A stretch of 64,000 nucleotides of DNA. Origin: Variovorax sp. JS1663. GTDB lineage: Bacteria > Pseudomonadota > Gammaproteobacteria > Burkholderiales > Burkholderiaceae_C. The DNA is taken from positions 1 to 64,000 of the forward strand of contig NZ_LYMK01000021.1 of the NCBI RefSeq assembly GCF_002157355.1, read 5' to 3'. The position numbers and the translations under genes are program-made. Under the pieces are notes generated by a model, which saw only the letters and a list, made by a program, of their open reading frames with translations, ran no database searches and was not told where the DNA came from. Each line of letters starts with the position of its first letter. Position 1 is the first letter of the stretch. Below are positions 38,792 through 50,614 of the stretch, piece after piece.

Positions 38792-40309
38792 ATGTGTGGA
38801 ATCGTCGGCGTTGTCAGCAACGCACCCGTCAACCAGCTGCTCTATGACGCGCTCCTGCTGCTGCAGCACCGCGGGCAGGATGCGGCCGGCATCGTCACCC
38901 TGCTGGAGCGCAAGTTCTTCATGCACAAGGCCAAGGGCATGGTGCGCGACGTGTTCCGCACCCGCAACATGCGGGCCCTGCCGGGCGGCGTGGGCCTGGG
39001 GCAGGTGCGCTATCCGACCGCCGGCAACGCCTTCAGCGAGGAGGAGGCCCAGCCTTTCTACGTGAATGCGCCGTTCGGCATCGTGCTGGTGCACAACGGC
39101 AATCTGACCAATGCGCACGCGCTGCGCGCCGAGCTGTTCTCGACCGACCATCGCCACACCAACACCGAGAGCGACTCCGAGGTGCTGCTCAACGTGCTCG
39201 CGCACGAGCTCGACCGTGCCACCCGCGGTGGCACGCTCGACAACGAGACGCTCTTCGCCGCCGTGCGCAACGTGCACAAGCGCCTGCGCGGCTCCTATGC
39301 AGTGGTGGCGCTGATCGCAGGCCATGGCCTGCTGGCCTTCCGCGATCCTTATGGCATCCGGCCCCTGGCCGTCGGACGCGGCGCCGACGGCACGCTGATG
39401 GTCGCCAGCGAATCGGTCGCGCTGGAAGGCTCGGGCCACGCCTTCGAGCGCTTCGTGGCACCGGGCGAGGCCATCTTCATCGACCTGCAGGGCAATCTGC
39501 ACGCGCAGCAGTGCGCCGAATCGCCCACCCTCAATCCTTGCATGTTCGAGTTCGTGTACCTCGCGCGGCCCGATTCGGTGCTGGACGGCATCTCGGTCTA
39601 CCAGGCGCGGCTCAACCTCGGCGAGACCCTGGCCCAGCGCGTGATCTCGACCGTGCCGCCCAGCGAGATCGACGTGATCATCCCGATCCCCGAATCCAGC
39701 CGCCCGAGCGCGACGCAGCTCGCGCACCTGCTGGGCATCCCGTACCGCGAGGGCTTTGTGAAGAACCGCTACGTGGGCCGCACCTTCATCATGCCGGGGC
39801 AGGGCGTGCGCAAGAAGTCGGTGCGCCAGAAACTCAACGTGATCGGCAGCGAGTTCAAGGGGCGCAACGTGCTGCTGGTGGACGACTCGATCGTGCGTGG
39901 CACGACCAGCCGCGAGATCGTGCAGATGGCGCGGGACGCCGGCGCGCGCAAGGTCTATCTCGCGAGCGCGGCACCGCCGGTGCGCTTCCCCAACGTGTAC
40001 GGCATCGACATGCCGACCAAGGACGAGCTGGTCGCCCATGACCGCACCATCGAGCAGGTGCGCGAGCTGATCGGCTGCGACGCCCTGATCTACCAGGATG
40101 TGGAGGCGATGAAGCGCGCCGTGCTGAAGGCTGCGCCCGCCGGTGGACTCAGGCTCGACGGCTTCGACGCCTCCTGCTTCGACGGCGTGTACGTCACCGG
40201 CGACATCGACACCGAGGCCATCACGCGGATGAACGGCAACCGTCCGCGCATCGAGGAAACCGAAGAGGATTCCTCGCGCCTCGCACTGCCCAACCTGAGC
40301 GAGACCTGA
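38792..40309 (+). CDS. purF: Amidophosphoribosyltransferase
   Basis: 505 residues. First step of purine synthesis: PRPP plus glutamine to phosphoribosylamine. Cys2 (MCGIVGVVS) is the glutaminase nucleophile after Met removal. The glutaminase domain has HRGQDAAGI and HNGNLTN. The PRPP-binding motif VLLVDDSIVRGTTSREIV is near residue 365. The start ATG 38792 has a GAGAGG ribosome site. Confidence 0.98.
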   Translation: MCGIVGVVSNAPVNQLLYDALLLLQHRGQDAAGIVTLLERKFFMHKAKGMVRDVFRTRNMRALPGGVGLGQVRYPTAGNAFSEEEAQPFYVNAPFGIVLVHNGNLTNAHALRAELFSTDHRHTNTESDSEVLLNVLAHELDRATRGGTLDNETLFAAVRNVHKRLRGSYAVVALIAGHGLLAFRDPYGIRPLAVGRGADGTLMVASESVALEGSGHAFERFVAPGEAIFIDLQGNLHAQQCAESPTLNPCMFEFVYLARPDSVLDGISVYQARLNLGETLAQRVISTVPPSEIDVIIPIPESSRPSATQLAHLLGIPYREGFVKNRYVGRTFIMPGQGVRKKSVRQKLNVIGSEFKGRNVLLVDDSIVRGTTSREIVQMARDAGARKVYLASAAPPVRFPNVYGIDMPTKDELVAHDRTIEQVRELIGCDALIYQDVEAMKRAVLKAAPAGGLRLDGFDASCFDGVYVTGDIDTEAITRMNGNRPRIEETEEDSSRLALPNLSET

Positions 40310-40313
40310 GAAC

Positions 40314-41528
40314 GTGACCGACCGATCCCTGCCCCCCGGCCTGCATCGCGACACCCTCGCCGTGCGTGCTGCGCTCGAGCGAAGCCAGTACGGCGAGAAC
40401 TCCGAGGCGCTGTTTCTGACCAGCAGCTTCGTGCAGCCCGATGCCGAGACCTCGGCGCGCCGCTTCGCCGGCACCGAGGACGGCTTCACCTACACGCGCA
40501 CGTCCAACCCGACCGTGGCCAGCTTCGAGCGGCGCCTGGCCGCGCTGGAAGGCACCGAGGCCGCCATCGGTGCGGCCAGCGGCATGGGCGCGATCCTCAT
40601 GATGTGCATGGGCCTGCTCAAGGCCGGTGACCACGTCGTGTGTTCGCGCTCCGTGTTCGGATCCACCCTCAACCTGATCGGCCGAGAATTCGGCAAGTTC
40701 GGCGTGGAGACCACCTTCGTCTCGCAGACCGACGTGGCGGAGTGGAAGGCCGCGATCAAACCCAACACCAAGCTGCTGTTCGCCGAGACGCCCACCAACC
40801 CGCTGACCGATGTCTGCGACATCCGCGCGCTGGCCCACCTGGCGCACGGCGCGGGCGCCTTGCTCGCGGTCGACAACTGCTTCTGCTCGCCGGCGCTGCA
40901 GCGCCCCACCGAGTTCGGCGCGGACCTGGTGATCCATTCGGGCACCAAGTACCTCGAAGGCCAGGGGCGGGTGCTGGCCGGTGCGATCTGCGGCTCGCAG
41001 AAGCTGATCGACGTGTTCGCGACCGTCGTGCGCACCGCCGGAATGGCGCTGTCGCCCTTCAACGCGTGGGTCGTGCTCAAGGGCCTGGAGACGCTGGGCA
41101 TCCGCATGCAAGCCCATTGCGCAGGTGGACTCGCGCTCGCGCAGTGGCTCGAGGCGCAGCCCGGGGTGAAGCGTGTCTACTACCCAGGCTTGGACTCGCA
41201 CCCGCAGCATGAGCTGGCGATGCGCCAGCAGTCGGGGCAGGGCGGTGCGGTGGTGTCCTTCGACGTGCCGGGCGACACGCCCGAGGCGGCGCGTGCCAAC
41301 GCCTTCCACGTGATCGACAGCACCCGCGTGCTCTCGATCACCGCCAACCTCGGCGACACCAAGACCACCATCACCCATCCGGCCACCACTTCGCACGGCC
41401 GCCTGACCGAAGAGCAGCGCCAGGCCGCCGGCATCGGCCAGGGCCTGATCCGCGTCGCGGTCGGGCTCGACCACATCGACGACATCCGCGCCGACCTCTC
41501 GCGCGGCCTCGACACGCTACGCCACTGA
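40314..41528 (+). CDS. metZ: O-succinylhomoserine sulfhydrylase
   Basis: 404 residues from GTG 40314, four bases after purF. PLP enzyme converting O-succinylhomoserine and sulfide to homocysteine in methionine synthesis. Cys/Met-metabolism fold with [18 protein letters not shown], the PLP Lys in [14 protein letters not shown], and [15 protein letters not shown]. The match to MetZ rather than MetB rests on remembered sequence style and the purF neighbourhood. Confidence 0.93.
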   Translation: MTDRSLPPGLHRDTLAVRAALERSQYGENSEALFLTSSFVQPDAETSARRFAGTEDGFTYTRTSNPTVASFERRLAALEGTEAAIGAASGMGAILMMCMGLLKAGDHVVCSRSVFGSTLNLIGREFGKFGVETTFVSQTDVAEWKAAIKPNTKLLFAETPTNPLTDVCDIRALAHLAHGAGALLAVDNCFCSPALQRPTEFGADLVIHSGTKYLEGQGRVLAGAICGSQKLIDVFATVVRTAGMALSPFNAWVVLKGLETLGIRMQAHCAGGLALAQWLEAQPGVKRVYYPGLDSHPQHELAMRQQSGQGGAVVSFDVPGDTPEAARANAFHVIDSTRVLSITANLGDTKTTITHPATTSHGRLTEEQRQAAGIGQGLIRVAVGLDHIDDIRADLSRGLDTLRH

Positions 41529-41532
41529 TTCC

Positions 41533-42915
41533 ATGACCGTTCGCACTCGCATCGCGCCGTCGCCCACCGGCTTTCTCCATCTCGGCACCGCGCGCACCGC
41601 GCTCTACTCGTGGGCCTATGCACGCCATCATGGCGGCCAGTTCGTGCTGCGCATCGAGGACACCGACGTTGCGCGTTCGACGCAGGAGTCTGTCGAGCAG
41701 ATCCTGGCTTCCATGCACTGGCTGGGCCTCGACTACGACGAGGGCCCGGTCTACCAGATGCAGCGCCTCGATCGCTATCGCGAGGTCGTCGAACAGATGC
41801 TGGCCGCCGGGACGGCCTACCGCTGCTACTGCACGCCCGCCGAGCTCGACGAGATGAAGGAGGCGCAGCGCGCCCGCGGCGAGAAGGCGCTCTACGACGG
41901 CCGCTGGCGGCCGGCGCCGGGCAAGGTGCTGCCTCCGATCCCCGAGGGCGTGCCGCCGGTGATCCGCTTCTGCAATCCGCCCGAGGGCGACGTGACCTGG
42001 GACGACCTCGTCAAGGGCCCGATCACCATCAACAACCGCGAGATCGACGACCTGATCATCGTGCGCACCGATGGCGTACCGACCTACAACTTCGCGGTGG
42101 TGGTCGACGACTGGGACATGGGCATCACGCATGTGTTCCGTGGTGACGAGCACATCAACAACACGCCCTGGCAGATCAACATCTTCCGAGCGCTGGGCGC
42201 GCCCCTGCCGCAATTCGGGCACGTGCCCGTGATCCTCGGCGAGGACGCCCAGAAGCTTTCCAAGCGCCGCGGCGCGGTGAGCGTCACCGCCTACGAGGAG
42301 GGCGGCTACCTGCCCGAGGCGATGCTCAACTACCTCGCGCGCCTGGGCTGGAGCCACGGCGACGACGAACTGTTCACGCGCGAGCAGATGGTGGGCTGGT
42401 TCGACGGCTCGCACCTGTCGAAGAGCCCCGCGCAATGGGACGCGGCCAAGCTCGCCTGGGTGAACGCGCAATACATCAAGGCCAAGCCCGACGAGGAACT
42501 CGCGCCGCTGGTCGCGGCACAACTGGCGAAACGCGGCATCACGGCCGACGAGCGGCTCCGCGCGATCTGCGCGCTGTTCAAGGATCGCTGCGAGACCACC
42601 GTGGCGCTCGCCGACTGGGCGGCGGCCTTCTATGCCGACGTGCAGGCCAGCGACGCCGATCGCACGCAACACGTGACTGAAGCCGTACGTCCCGCGATCG
42701 CGACCCTGTCCGACAAGCTCGCCACGGTGGCCTGGGACAAGGTGTCCATCGCCGCCGCCATCAAGGAAGTGCTGGCCGCGCACAGCCTCAAGATGCCCGC
42801 GCTGGCCATGCCCGTGCGCGTGCTCGTGATGGGCAAGGCGCAGACGCCGTCGCTCGACGCCGTGCTCGCACTCTTCTCGCGTGAAGAAATTTTGAAGCGA
42901 CTACAGGAAGCCTGA
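41533..42915 (+). CDS. gltX: Glutamate-tRNA ligase
   Basis: 460 residues from ATG 41533, four bases after metZ. Charges tRNA-Glu. Class I signature HLGT ([19 protein letters not shown]) and the KMSKS equivalent [11 protein letters not shown] are present. The C-terminal helical anticodon-binding domain ends [14 protein letters not shown] tRNA-Glu gene lies 162 bases downstream. Confidence 0.98.
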   Translation: MTVRTRIAPSPTGFLHLGTARTALYSWAYARHHGGQFVLRIEDTDVARSTQESVEQILASMHWLGLDYDEGPVYQMQRLDRYREVVEQMLAAGTAYRCYCTPAELDEMKEAQRARGEKALYDGRWRPAPGKVLPPIPEGVPPVIRFCNPPEGDVTWDDLVKGPITINNREIDDLIIVRTDGVPTYNFAVVVDDWDMGITHVFRGDEHINNTPWQINIFRALGAPLPQFGHVPVILGEDAQKLSKRRGAVSVTAYEEGGYLPEAMLNYLARLGWSHGDDELFTREQMVGWFDGSHLSKSPAQWDAAKLAWVNAQYIKAKPDEELAPLVAAQLAKRGITADERLRAICALFKDRCETTVALADWAAAFYADVQASDADRTQHVTEAVRPAIATLSDKLATVAWDKVSIAAAIKEVLAAHSLKMPALAMPVRVLVMGKAQTPSLDAVLALFSREEILKRLQEA

Positions 42916-42925
42916 ATTTCCACGC

Positions 42926-42931
42926 TATAAT
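42926..42931 (+). promoter_or_regulatory. Probable -10 box of the tRNA cluster
   Basis: A perfect TATAAT lies 11 bases after the gltX stop and 20 bases before tRNA-Ala. No clear -35 was seen at the usual 16-18 base spacing, so promoter function is probable but not certain. Confidence 0.6.
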
Positions 42932-42950
42932 TTGAGGCTCGACACCCACA

Positions 42951-43026
<76 letters not shown>

Positions 43027-43077
43027 TCAGGGCGTCGAGAAAACAAGCGTTGATCGCAACGCGGTTCTTAGGTTTAT

Positions 43078-43153
43078 GACCCTATCGTCTAGAGGCCTAG
43101 GACACCACCCTTTCACGGTGGCTACCGGGGTTCGAATCCCCGTAGGGTCGCCA
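43078..43153 (+). tRNA. tRNA-Glu (anticodon UUC)
   Basis: 76 bases with encoded CCA. Acceptor GACCCTA/TAGGGTC, anticodon stem CCACC/GGTGG around loop CTTTCAC (anticodon UUC), and T-arm GGGGTTCGAATCCCC. It is the substrate of the GltX encoded just upstream. Confidence 0.97.
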
Positions 43154-43223
43154 GTTTTCACGCAAGTGAAGAAGGCACAAGTCGGCGGCACTTGGCTCCA
43201 ACCGGAGCGAACGCAGCCTACCA

Positions 43224-43300
43224 GGAGTGGTAGTTCAGTTGGTTAGAATACCGGCCTGTCACGCCGGGGGTCGCGGGTTCGAGTCCCGTCCACTCCGCCA
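43224..43300 (+). tRNA. tRNA-Asp (anticodon GUC)
   Basis: 77 bases with encoded CCA. Acceptor GGAGTGG/CCACTCC, anticodon stem CCGGC/GCCGG around loop CTGTCAC (anticodon GUC), and T-arm CGGGTTCGAGTCCCG. It is the last gene of the cluster before the terminator. Confidence 0.97.
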
Positions 43301-43306
43301 AGAATC

Positions 43307-43342
43307 AACGGGTTACAGCAGATCTGCTGTAACCCGTTTTTC
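43307..43342 (+). terminator. Rho-independent terminator of the tRNA cluster
   Basis: A 32-base perfect palindrome (arms 43307-43322 and 43323-43338, beginning AACGGGTTACAGCAGA) runs into a T-rich tract TTTTTCTTT. It lies seven bases after tRNA-Asp. Its near-perfect symmetry would also let it work on the opposite strand in part. Confidence 0.9.
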
Positions 43343-43494
43343 TTTGCGCTGCAGTTTCCCTTCCCGGTGCGCCGAAGCTCTCCGTAGCCAAGTACGCACC
43401 CCTGACTGTGCTCCTGCCACCCCGATGCAGGTGTGTACCGGTCGATCGGTGCACCGGGCTACCCTTGCTGTCAGCCTTTTGGAGACAGCAGATC

Positions 43495-44412
43495 ATGATC
43501 ATCAGACCCAAGCAAAACTGGTTCCGCCTCCTGTTCGTGTGGAACGGCTCGGTATTGCGCACGATCATTCCGCAGCTGGTGTTCGTCGGCGTCGTCAGCT
43601 GCCTGGCCGTCTTCACGCACGGACGCGTCTTCGGCGAGAAGATCCCGCTCAACACGGCGCCGTTCACGCTGTTCGGCGTGGCGTTGGCCATCTTCCTCGC
43701 GTTCCGCAACAACGCCAGCTACGACCGCTTCATCGAGGCGCGGCATCTCTGGGGCAACCTGCTGATCGCGTCGCGCGCGCTGAGCTCGCAGATGCTCTGC
43801 TATCTGCCCGAAAGCGTCGACAAGGCCGAGCGCACGCGGCTTGCGCACACGATGGTCGCCTTCGTCTATGCCTTCAAGCACCAGCTGCGCCAGACCGATC
43901 CGATGCCCGATCTGCGCCGGCTGCTCGGAGATGCGCGGGCCGAATCCCTGGGCCACAAGTTCTACAGGCCGGTCGCCATCCTCCACGAGCTCCGCGGCAG
44001 CCTCGCCGTTCGCGAAGGCCGCCGGGTACCGGACACCACGACCTGGATGTTCGACGCCCAGCTCAACGACATGGGAAAGACCGTGGGCGGCTGCGAGCGC
44101 CTCGTGTCGACGCCGATCCCGTTCGCGTACAGCGTGCTGCTCCATCGCACGGTCTATGCCTACTGCATCCTGCTCCCGTTCGGCCTGGTGGATTCGACGG
44201 TGCTCTTCACGCCGCTGATCTGCGTGTTCGTCTCGTACACGCTCATCGCGCTGGAAGCGATTGCCAACGAGGTGGCCGAGCCCTTCGGCACCGCGCCGAA
44301 CGCGCTGGCGCTCGATGCCATGACGCGCACCATCGAGCGCTCGATCCTCGAGCTGTGCGAGCGCGAGGTCCCGGCGGAGATCGAGCCGGCGAATCCGTAC
44401 CAGCTGACCTGA
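43495..44412 (+). CDS. Bestrophin-family (YneE/UPF0187) membrane channel
   Basis: 305 residues from ATG 43495, with GGAG nine bases upstream. Integral-membrane protein of the bestrophin fold, which forms anion or cation channels. Seen: MIIRPKQNWFRLLFVWNGSV at the N-terminus, FLAFRNNASYDRFIEARHLWG with the conserved Asn/Tyr/Arg run, a hydrophobic pair around VYAYCILLPFGLVDS, and IANEVAEPFGTAPNALALD with the acidic helix end. It is convergent with the molybdopterin oxidoreductase. Confidence 0.92.
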   Translation: MIIRPKQNWFRLLFVWNGSVLRTIIPQLVFVGVVSCLAVFTHGRVFGEKIPLNTAPFTLFGVALAIFLAFRNNASYDRFIEARHLWGNLLIASRALSSQMLCYLPESVDKAERTRLAHTMVAFVYAFKHQLRQTDPMPDLRRLLGDARAESLGHKFYRPVAILHELRGSLAVREGRRVPDTTTWMFDAQLNDMGKTVGGCERLVSTPIPFAYSVLLHRTVYAYCILLPFGLVDSTVLFTPLICVFVSYTLIALEAIANEVAEPFGTAPNALALDAMTRTIERSILELCEREVPAEIEPANPYQLT

Positions 44413-44424
44413 GCCCGTCTGGCA

Positions 44425-46701
<2,277 letters not shown>

Positions 46702-46845
46702 CGAACAAACTCCATCAGAGCGCCCGAGGAGGGATCCCCCAGGCTTGCTCGAAAGTATTCGATCGACCGAAGCGCGCCAAGACACAGTTCGGCGCTCATT
46801 GCCGCGTGGACTGCGCTCTTCGCGGCCGCCGGCGACGGTGGTGAC

Positions 46846-47421
46846 TCAGGGCTTCCAGTCCGACAGGACGCGTTCCCGGTCCACGTGCGGCGCAGGTGGT
46901 GGGGACGCGATCAGGGTCCCGATGCTGACGAAGCCAGCCAGGGTCTCCCCGGGCGCGATGCCGAGCGCCTGGCGAAGGATGTCATCCTGGCAGCGCTCCC
47001 CGCTGAGCACGATGGCGCCGAAGCCCGTCGCATGGGCGGCCAGCACCAATTGGCCCAGGGCCGCGCCCGCGGCCAGCCACTGCTCATGGAGGGGCACCGC
47101 GGCATCCGGCTGGGGCCGCACGACGAAGGCCAGCATCGTCGGCGTCTGCGTGGCATGTGCGCGGGCGCGCTCGATGTCCTGGGCTGTCGCATCGGGTGTC
47201 CTGCGGCGCTTCTCGTCCTCGAACAGCTGCGCCAGTCCGGCGCGCTGCGCGTCGCCGAAGTCGATGAGCCGCCAGGGCAGGAGGCGGCCGTGGTCCGGCG
47301 CGCGAAGCGCCGCATCCACCATGAGCGCCAACTGCGCTGCGCTCGGCCCGGGCGGCCCCAGGCGCCGCGGGGAGACCGAGCGCCGGGCCAGCATCGACGA
47401 CAGCAGCGGATCGGTGCTCAT
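46846..47421 (-). CDS. Nitroreductase-family FMN oxidoreductase (YdjA-like)
   Basis: 191 residues from ATG 47421. Short nitroreductase fold: LARRSVSPRRL binds the FMN phosphate, ALRAPDHGRLLPWRLIDF is the classic segment, and GAALGQLVLAAHATGFGAI follows. It starts inside the stop of the MocR gene (ATGA overlap), so expression is coupled to that regulator. The substrate is not known. Confidence 0.92.
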   Translation of the reverse strand: MSTDPLLSSMLARRSVSPRRLGPPGPSAAQLALMVDAALRAPDHGRLLPWRLIDFGDAQRAGLAQLFEDEKRRRTPDATAQDIERARAHATQTPTMLAFVVRPQPDAAVPLHEQWLAAGAALGQLVLAAHATGFGAIVLSGERCQDDILRQALGIAPGETLAGFVSIGTLIASPPPAPHVDRERVLSDWKP

Positions 47422-48851
47422 CGTGTGCTCCGGGCGGTCATGGCCGCTGCGATCCGGCCCAGCTCGATCACCGCCGCCTCGATCTCCGGCGACCACGCGT
47501 AGCTGTAGTTGAGCCGCATGAAATGGCCATACGTGTTCGAGGTCGAGAACATCCGCCCGGGGCCGATGGTCAGGCCGCGCTCCAGCGCCTCGCGGTAGAG
47601 CGCCATGGTGTCCACCTGGGGCGCCAGCTCGACCCACAGCACGTAGCCGCCCTGCGGGCGCGAAAGGCGGGTGTGCTCGGGGAAGAAGCGCCGGACCATC
47701 GAGCTCATGATGCCGGCCTGCTGCGCCAGCGTCTGCCGCACCCGGCGCAGGTGATGCTCGAAGCCGTCGTTCTTCAGGTACTCGGCGACGCCCAGCTGGG
47801 GCAGGGTGGGGGTGCTCAGCGTGTTGAGGAACTTCAGCTTCTCGACCTCCTGGCGATAGCGCCCCGGCATGGCCCAGCCGATGCGCACGCCGGCCGTCAG
47901 GCTCTTCGAGAAGGAATTGCAGTGCAGCACCAGCCCCTCGGTGTCGAAGGACTTGAGCGTGGTCGGCGGCGCCTCGCCGTGGTAGAGCTCGTTGTACACG
48001 CCGTTCTCGATCAGCGGCAGGCCATGGCGCGCGCTGAGCGCGACCAGCGCGCGCTTTTTCTCGTCGGTCATCACGAAGCCCAGCGGATTCTGGAAATTGG
48101 GCATGACCATGCAGGCGGCGACGGGCTGGCGCTCGATCGCGCGCGCGAGTGCTGCCAGGTCGATCCCCTCGTGCGGATCGGTGGCCACCTCGATGGCGCG
48201 CATGCCCATGCGCTCGATGGCGTGCAGCATCGCGTAGTAGGTGGGCGATTCCACGGCGATGACGTCGCCGGGTTTGGCGACAGCCTGCAGGCACAGGTTG
48301 ATGGCTTCCGTGGCGCCCGCGGTGACGATGATCTCGCCGGGGTCCACGGCCAGGCCGGATTCGAGGTGACGCCGGGCGATCTGCCGGATGAGCTCCGGAT
48401 TGCCCGGTGGCAGGTCGTCGAGCACGGTGCGCGCATCGCGCAGGCGCTTCGCGATGGCGCCGATCTGCTGATGGACGCGCTGCCAGGGCAGCAGGGTCGG
48501 GTCCGGATAGGGCGAGCCGAGCGGCACTGCGCCGTGCGAGCGGATCGACTTCAGCGTGGCGAGCACCAGCCGGCTGACGTCCACATCGGTGGACGTGTCC
48601 GGCGGCTGCGAGACCGCAATCGGCTCCGAAGGCGGCTCGGCCTGCAGCGCACGCACGAAGTAGCCGGACTGCGGCCGGCTCTCGATCAGGCCGCGGCTTT
48701 CCAGTTGCAGGTAGGCCCGGGACACCGTGGTGACGCTCAACTGGCGGGTGCGGCAGGTCTCGCGGATGGAGGGCAGGCGTTCGCCCGCCCTCAGCACGCC
48801 ATCCCGGATGGCGCGCTCCAGTTCATGGAACAGTCTTTCGTAGAGCTTCAA
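47418..48851 (-). CDS. MocR-type regulator: GntR DNA-binding domain fused to PLP aminotransferase domain
   Basis: 477 residues. Residues 1-70 are a GntR winged helix (RAGERLPSIRETCRTRQLSVTTVSRAYLQLE). Residues 100-477 are a fold-type-I aminotransferase with the PLP Lys in CNSFSKSLTAGVRIGW, with NFQNPLGF and Arg-containing MRLNYSY at the end. MocR/PdxR-like proteins sense PLP or amino metabolites. Its start lies inside the upstream small HTH gene (29-base overlap), and its end overlaps the nitroreductase start. Confidence 0.94.
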   Translation of the reverse strand: MKLYERLFHELERAIRDGVLRAGERLPSIRETCRTRQLSVTTVSRAYLQLESRGLIESRPQSGYFVRALQAEPPSEPIAVSQPPDTSTDVDVSRLVLATLKSIRSHGAVPLGSPYPDPTLLPWQRVHQQIGAIAKRLRDARTVLDDLPPGNPELIRQIARRHLESGLAVDPGEIIVTAGATEAINLCLQAVAKPGDVIAVESPTYYAMLHAIERMGMRAIEVATDPHEGIDLAALARAIERQPVAACMVMPNFQNPLGFVMTDEKKRALVALSARHGLPLIENGVYNELYHGEAPPTTLKSFDTEGLVLHCNSFSKSLTAGVRIGWAMPGRYRQEVEKLKFLNTLSTPTLPQLGVAEYLKNDGFEHHLRRVRQTLAQQAGIMSSMVRRFFPEHTRLSRPQGGYVLWVELAPQVDTMALYREALERGLTIGPGRMFSTSNTYGHFMRLNYSYAWSPEIEAAVIELGRIAAAMTARSTR

Positions 48852-49104
48852 TCCGCAGATCCTGGTGCCGGCGCGCCAAGCCCAGGCCGGCGTCGGTCAG
48901 GGTGGCGGCGATATTCTGATCATGCAGCCTCGTGAGTTCCACCAGTTTCGCATCGATGAGGGTGGAGAGGGATCGCATGACGAGGCGCTGCGGGAGACCG
49001 AGCCGCTGGCGCAGCTGTGCGACCGGCAGACGGCCCGCGTCCTCATGCGCATGGAGCAGGGCGGCGAGCAGCGCCGCGAGCGCGGGATCGGGGCTCTCGC
49101 TCAT
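48823..49104 (-). CDS. Small winged-helix transcriptional regulator-like protein
   Basis: 93 residues from ATG 49104. The first half is Ala/Leu-rich helix. AGRLPVAQLRQRLGLPQRLVMRSLSTLIDAKLVEL looks like a helix-turn-helix with recognition helix, followed by a short wing and LTDAGLGLARR. The small size suggests a stand-alone DNA-binding domain. It is first in an overlapping three-gene operon with the MocR and nitroreductase genes. I do not recognise a named family. Confidence 0.7.
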   Translation of the reverse strand: MSESPDPALAALLAALLHAHEDAGRLPVAQLRQRLGLPQRLVMRSLSTLIDAKLVELTRLHDQNIAATLTDAGLGLARRHQDLRIEALRKTVP

Positions 49105-49191
49105 CGGATGCTCCGATCGGCGAGGCGTGGGGCGGAGGGCGGTGTGTCTGCTTCGTGGGTGAGGGTGAGGGGTTGAAATTCGAACATTCAG

Positions 49192-49230
49192 GAACAGTGG
49201 CGTTGCCTTGACGGCGTGACGCCATTGTTC
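49192..49230. promoter_or_regulatory. Inverted repeat upstream of the HTH-MocR-nitroreductase operon
   Basis: The 12-base arms GAACAGTGGCGT (49192-49203) and ACGCCATTGTTC (49219-49230) match at 11 of 12 positions around a 15-base centre. It lies 88 bases before the HTH start and 55 bases after the nitrobindin-like stop. It could be an operator or a weak intergenic hairpin; there is no T tract. Confidence 0.4.
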
Positions 49231-49284
49231 GATGCCACGCCATGGAAGACGGGGCACAGTCCTTCGACAGCGGAAGAAGAACAG

Positions 49285-49926
49285 TCAGCTGGCGCGGCCT
49301 GCGTCCAGCGGATTCGGCGAGGGTTCGCCCACCTTCGTGAGCGTGTTGCGATCGGTGTGGTGGAAGGGTTCGGCCTGTCCCTGGATCTGCATCACCGTGT
49401 CCTGGTTGTACGACCAGGTTCCGTCGGCGTTGAAGGCGACCTCGATGCGCCACTCCAGCGTGGTGAAGGCATGCTCGATGAAGGGGTTGGAGACGATGCC
49501 GTTCACCAGGCTGCCGCGCGTGGCCGTGAGCTCGAAGCGGTCGGCATCCGGGCTGGCCCGGCCGCTCGCCATCGCGATCTGGCCGCGCGGAATGGCGAGG
49601 GTGTGCAGGATGTTCCCGGTAGCGGGCTCCCAGAGCCAGTAGCCGACCTGGTCGTGGTACATCTTGCTCAGGCCCGGCTTGTGGATGAAGGTGTGGTAGC
49701 GCAAGCCGTAGAGCACCTGGGGGCCGTTGGTCTGCGGGTCGATCGGCTGCAGCTCGTAGTGCTCCACGTAGACCTGCGTCTTCGGGCCCTGCGCCTTGGG
49801 CTTGACGTCCACGCCCTTCTCGCCGCGCCACAGGCCGGCCATCCTGCGCAGGGGGCCGAGGTTGGCCAGGGTTTTGCCATCCAGATCGGAAGGCTCGGTG
49901 TAGATGTCTTCGGGAAAGTTCGCCAT
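49285..49926 (-). CDS. Nitrobindin-like heme-binding beta-barrel protein (FABP-like/DUF1794)
   Basis: 213 residues. It has the DLDGKTLANLGPLRRMAGLWRGEKG opening (LxGxWxG motif), alternating beta strands (VYVEHYELQPID, YGLRYHTFI, WLWEPATGNILHTLAIPRGQIAMASG), and a C-terminal heme-pocket-like HTDRNTLTKV with a possible axial His. Family members bind ferric heme and can isomerise peroxynitrite; that activity here is inference. It is divergent from the copper operon. Confidence 0.8.
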   Translation of the reverse strand: MANFPEDIYTEPSDLDGKTLANLGPLRRMAGLWRGEKGVDVKPKAQGPKTQVYVEHYELQPIDPQTNGPQVLYGLRYHTFIHKPGLSKMYHDQVGYWLWEPATGNILHTLAIPRGQIAMASGRASPDADRFELTATRGSLVNGIVSNPFIEHAFTTLEWRIEVAFNADGTWSYNQDTVMQIQGQAEPFHHTDRNTLTKVGEPSPNPLDAGRAS

Positions 49927-49997
49927 GGGGTGCGTGTCGTTGGGGTGGGGTGGGGGGCTGCTCGGCCCGGGCCGATTGTGCCTCGCCGCTTTGCCTG

Positions 49998-50020
49998 GAC
50001 CTTCCCCCTATGGGAAGGTC
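49998..50020 (+). promoter_or_regulatory. CueR-type (MerR family) copper operator
   Basis: A perfect 23-base inverted repeat with arms GACCTTCCC and GGGAAGGTC and a CCTAT centre. It closely matches the CueR site of copA-type promoters (ACCTTCC...GGAAGGT). Taking TGGACC (49996-50001) as -35 leaves 19 bases to AATAGC, the long spacing MerR regulators need, though that -10 is weak. It points at the copper operon that begins at 50097. No cueR gene is in the window. Confidence 0.85.
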
Positions 50021-50096
50021 AATAGCAGCCTTTGGCGGGATGCGAGCTTGCAAACTTGTCATGTGTGCCGTATCGGCCCGTCGATAGAATCCTGTG

Positions 50097-50489
50097 ATGC
50101 TTCGCCTGCGCGCACTGCTGCTGTGGCTCTTCATGCTGGCTTTGCCCTTGCAGGGCTATGCGGCCGCGGCCATGGTCTATTGCGTCGTTCCGGTATCGGC
50201 GGCCGCGGTGGCCGAAATGCCGGCGCATGCAGATTCGCACGATCACGCCAGCCACGACCATGGCACGGCGATGCAGCAGTCCCGGCACGACGGCACCAGT
50301 CACGGCGCCGCAGGCGAGCCGGACGAATTCCACCAATGCGGTACCTGCGCCGCCTGCCACGCCAACGCGATGGTCAGCGCGTTGCCGGTCCTGCCGCAGA
50401 GCGACCTGCCGCAGGCCGACCTGGCGGCATCCTTCGTCGCGCCGGCAAGCCCGCCGCTGCGCGTCCTCGACAAACCTCCTCGCGCGTAG
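50097..50489 (+). CDS. Small exported Cys/His-rich protein, copper-operon leader (DUF2946-like)
   Basis: 130 residues from ATG 50097 (a GTG lies just before it). The signal peptide runs to about LPLQGYAAAA. A His-rich stretch (HADSHDHASHDHG) is followed by HQCGTCAACHAN, a plausible soft-metal site. It resembles the short DUF2946-type proteins found at the head of copper clusters. It is the first gene after the CueR-type operator, so copper induction is likely. Its exact role is unknown. Confidence 0.75.
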   Translation: MLRLRALLLWLFMLALPLQGYAAAAMVYCVVPVSAAAVAEMPAHADSHDHASHDHGTAMQQSRHDGTSHGAAGEPDEFHQCGTCAACHANAMVSALPVLPQSDLPQADLAASFVAPASPPLRVLDKPPRA

Positions 50490-50614
50490 TCGCGTCCCGC
50501 CCTCGCCGCTGACCTCGGTTGCCGGCCTGGCGCGCGCACGCCTGCATCTCGCCTGACGTCAAGGCCCGACAGGGTTGCCGACGCCATTTCGTTCATGCAC
50601 ATCGCGAGGACTTC

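Noticed and set aside
43438..43447. CGATCGGT before the bestrophin gene as a third copy of the secretion-operon element
   Set aside because: The second conserved block GTAACTGG is missing at the right spacing, so the eight-base match is likely chance.
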